Below the pieces are notes generated by a model. That model saw nothing but the letters and a program-made list of their open reading frames with translations, had not been told where the DNA came from and did not search any database. DNA of 6,115 nucleotides from JBBRLG01 sp038231495. GTDB taxonomy: Bacteria > Planctomycetota > Planctomycetia > Gemmatales > Gemmataceae. Positions 5,941-6,115 of the stretch are shown piece by piece. Position numbers and translations under genes: made by a program. The stretch's first letter is position 1. Every line of letters starts with the position of its first letter. Location: assembly GCA_038231495.1 (NCBI GenBank), contig JBBRLG010000456.1:1-6115 (forward strand). The letters run 5' to 3'.

Positions 5941-6018
5941 CCCCCCCTTACGAAGGGGGGTAGGGGGGGTGGATACGAGCGTGCTTAACCCCCCCTACCC
6001 CCCCGGCGTAAGGGGGGG
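5941..6018. repeat. C/G-run inverted repeat, each arm itself palindromic
   Basis: The left arm (5941-5970) reads C7-TTACG-AA-G6-TA-G7-T. The right arm (5988-6018), read on the minus strand, is C7-TTACG-CC-G7-TA-G7-T, so the two are facing copies of one element. The inner parts G6-TA-G7-T (5955-5970) and its complement (5988-6003) form a perfect 16-bp stem with a 17-base loop. Alternatively, each arm can fold alone: CCCCCCTT/AAGGGGGG with loop ACG on the left, and C7/G7 with loop GGCGTAA on the right. It starts 12 bases after the dehydrogenase stop. It could block polymerase or stabilise the 3' end, but there is no T-run as in an intrinsic terminator. Confidence 0.88.
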
Positions 6019-6031
6019 ACGTTGATGCTTG

Positions 6032-6061
6032 CCCCCCGTCCCCCGCCCTTCGCACGGGGGG
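6032..6061. repeat. Third, diverged C/G-run palindrome
   Basis: CCCCCCGT (6032-6039) pairs with ACGGGGGG (6054-6061) around a 14-base loop containing CCCTTCG. The loop resembles the CTTACG centre of the preceding inverted repeat, so this may be a degenerate third copy. The rest of the sequence to the window end (6062-6115) is G-rich and shows no gene. Confidence 0.55.
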
Positions 6062-6115
6062 AAGTGGAGGCCGGGGAACGGTTGGGGGAACTAGGCATGT
6101 GCGGCCCTGGGGGGC

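Overview
The window is a GC-rich bacterial chromosome segment, most likely from a planctomycete (Gemmata/Pirellula-like). This rests on high GC content, weak or absent Shine-Dalgarno sequences before most genes, small membrane proteins that combine a zinc ribbon with a B-box-type zinc finger, and abundant palindromic intergenic repeats. The assignment is inference; no rRNA or marker gene is present.

Positions 1-4614 hold five genes, all on the minus strand and read from high to low coordinates: a DUF58 protein (3226-4614), a SpoIIM/DUF95-family membrane protein (2069-3088), an RDD-family membrane protein (1287-2072), a zinc-ribbon/B-box protein with a DUF4190-like membrane domain (434-1210), and a second zinc-ribbon/B-box membrane protein cut by the window start (1-393). 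SpoIIM and RDD overlap by 4 bases (ATGA). DUF58, SpoIIM and RDD genes often lie together, usually with a MoxR AAA+ ATPase. The cluster probably encodes a membrane or cell-envelope assembly, but its biochemical job is not established. No MoxR gene lies in the window; if there is one, it would be beyond position 1.

Positions 4900-5928 on the plus strand encode a stand-alone medium-chain dehydrogenase/reductase without the usual zinc ligands. It is divergent from the DUF58 gene.

The intergenic spaces hold three unrelated families of structured repeats. They are a heptamer array (AAATCCG) with an inverted arm between DUF58 and SpoIIM (3103-3220), a REP/BIME-like double palindrome between the divergent genes (4723-4780), and long C/G-run inverted repeats after the dehydrogenase (5941-6061). 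These are the most unusual content. No RNA gene, CRISPR array, transposase or defence system was recognised.
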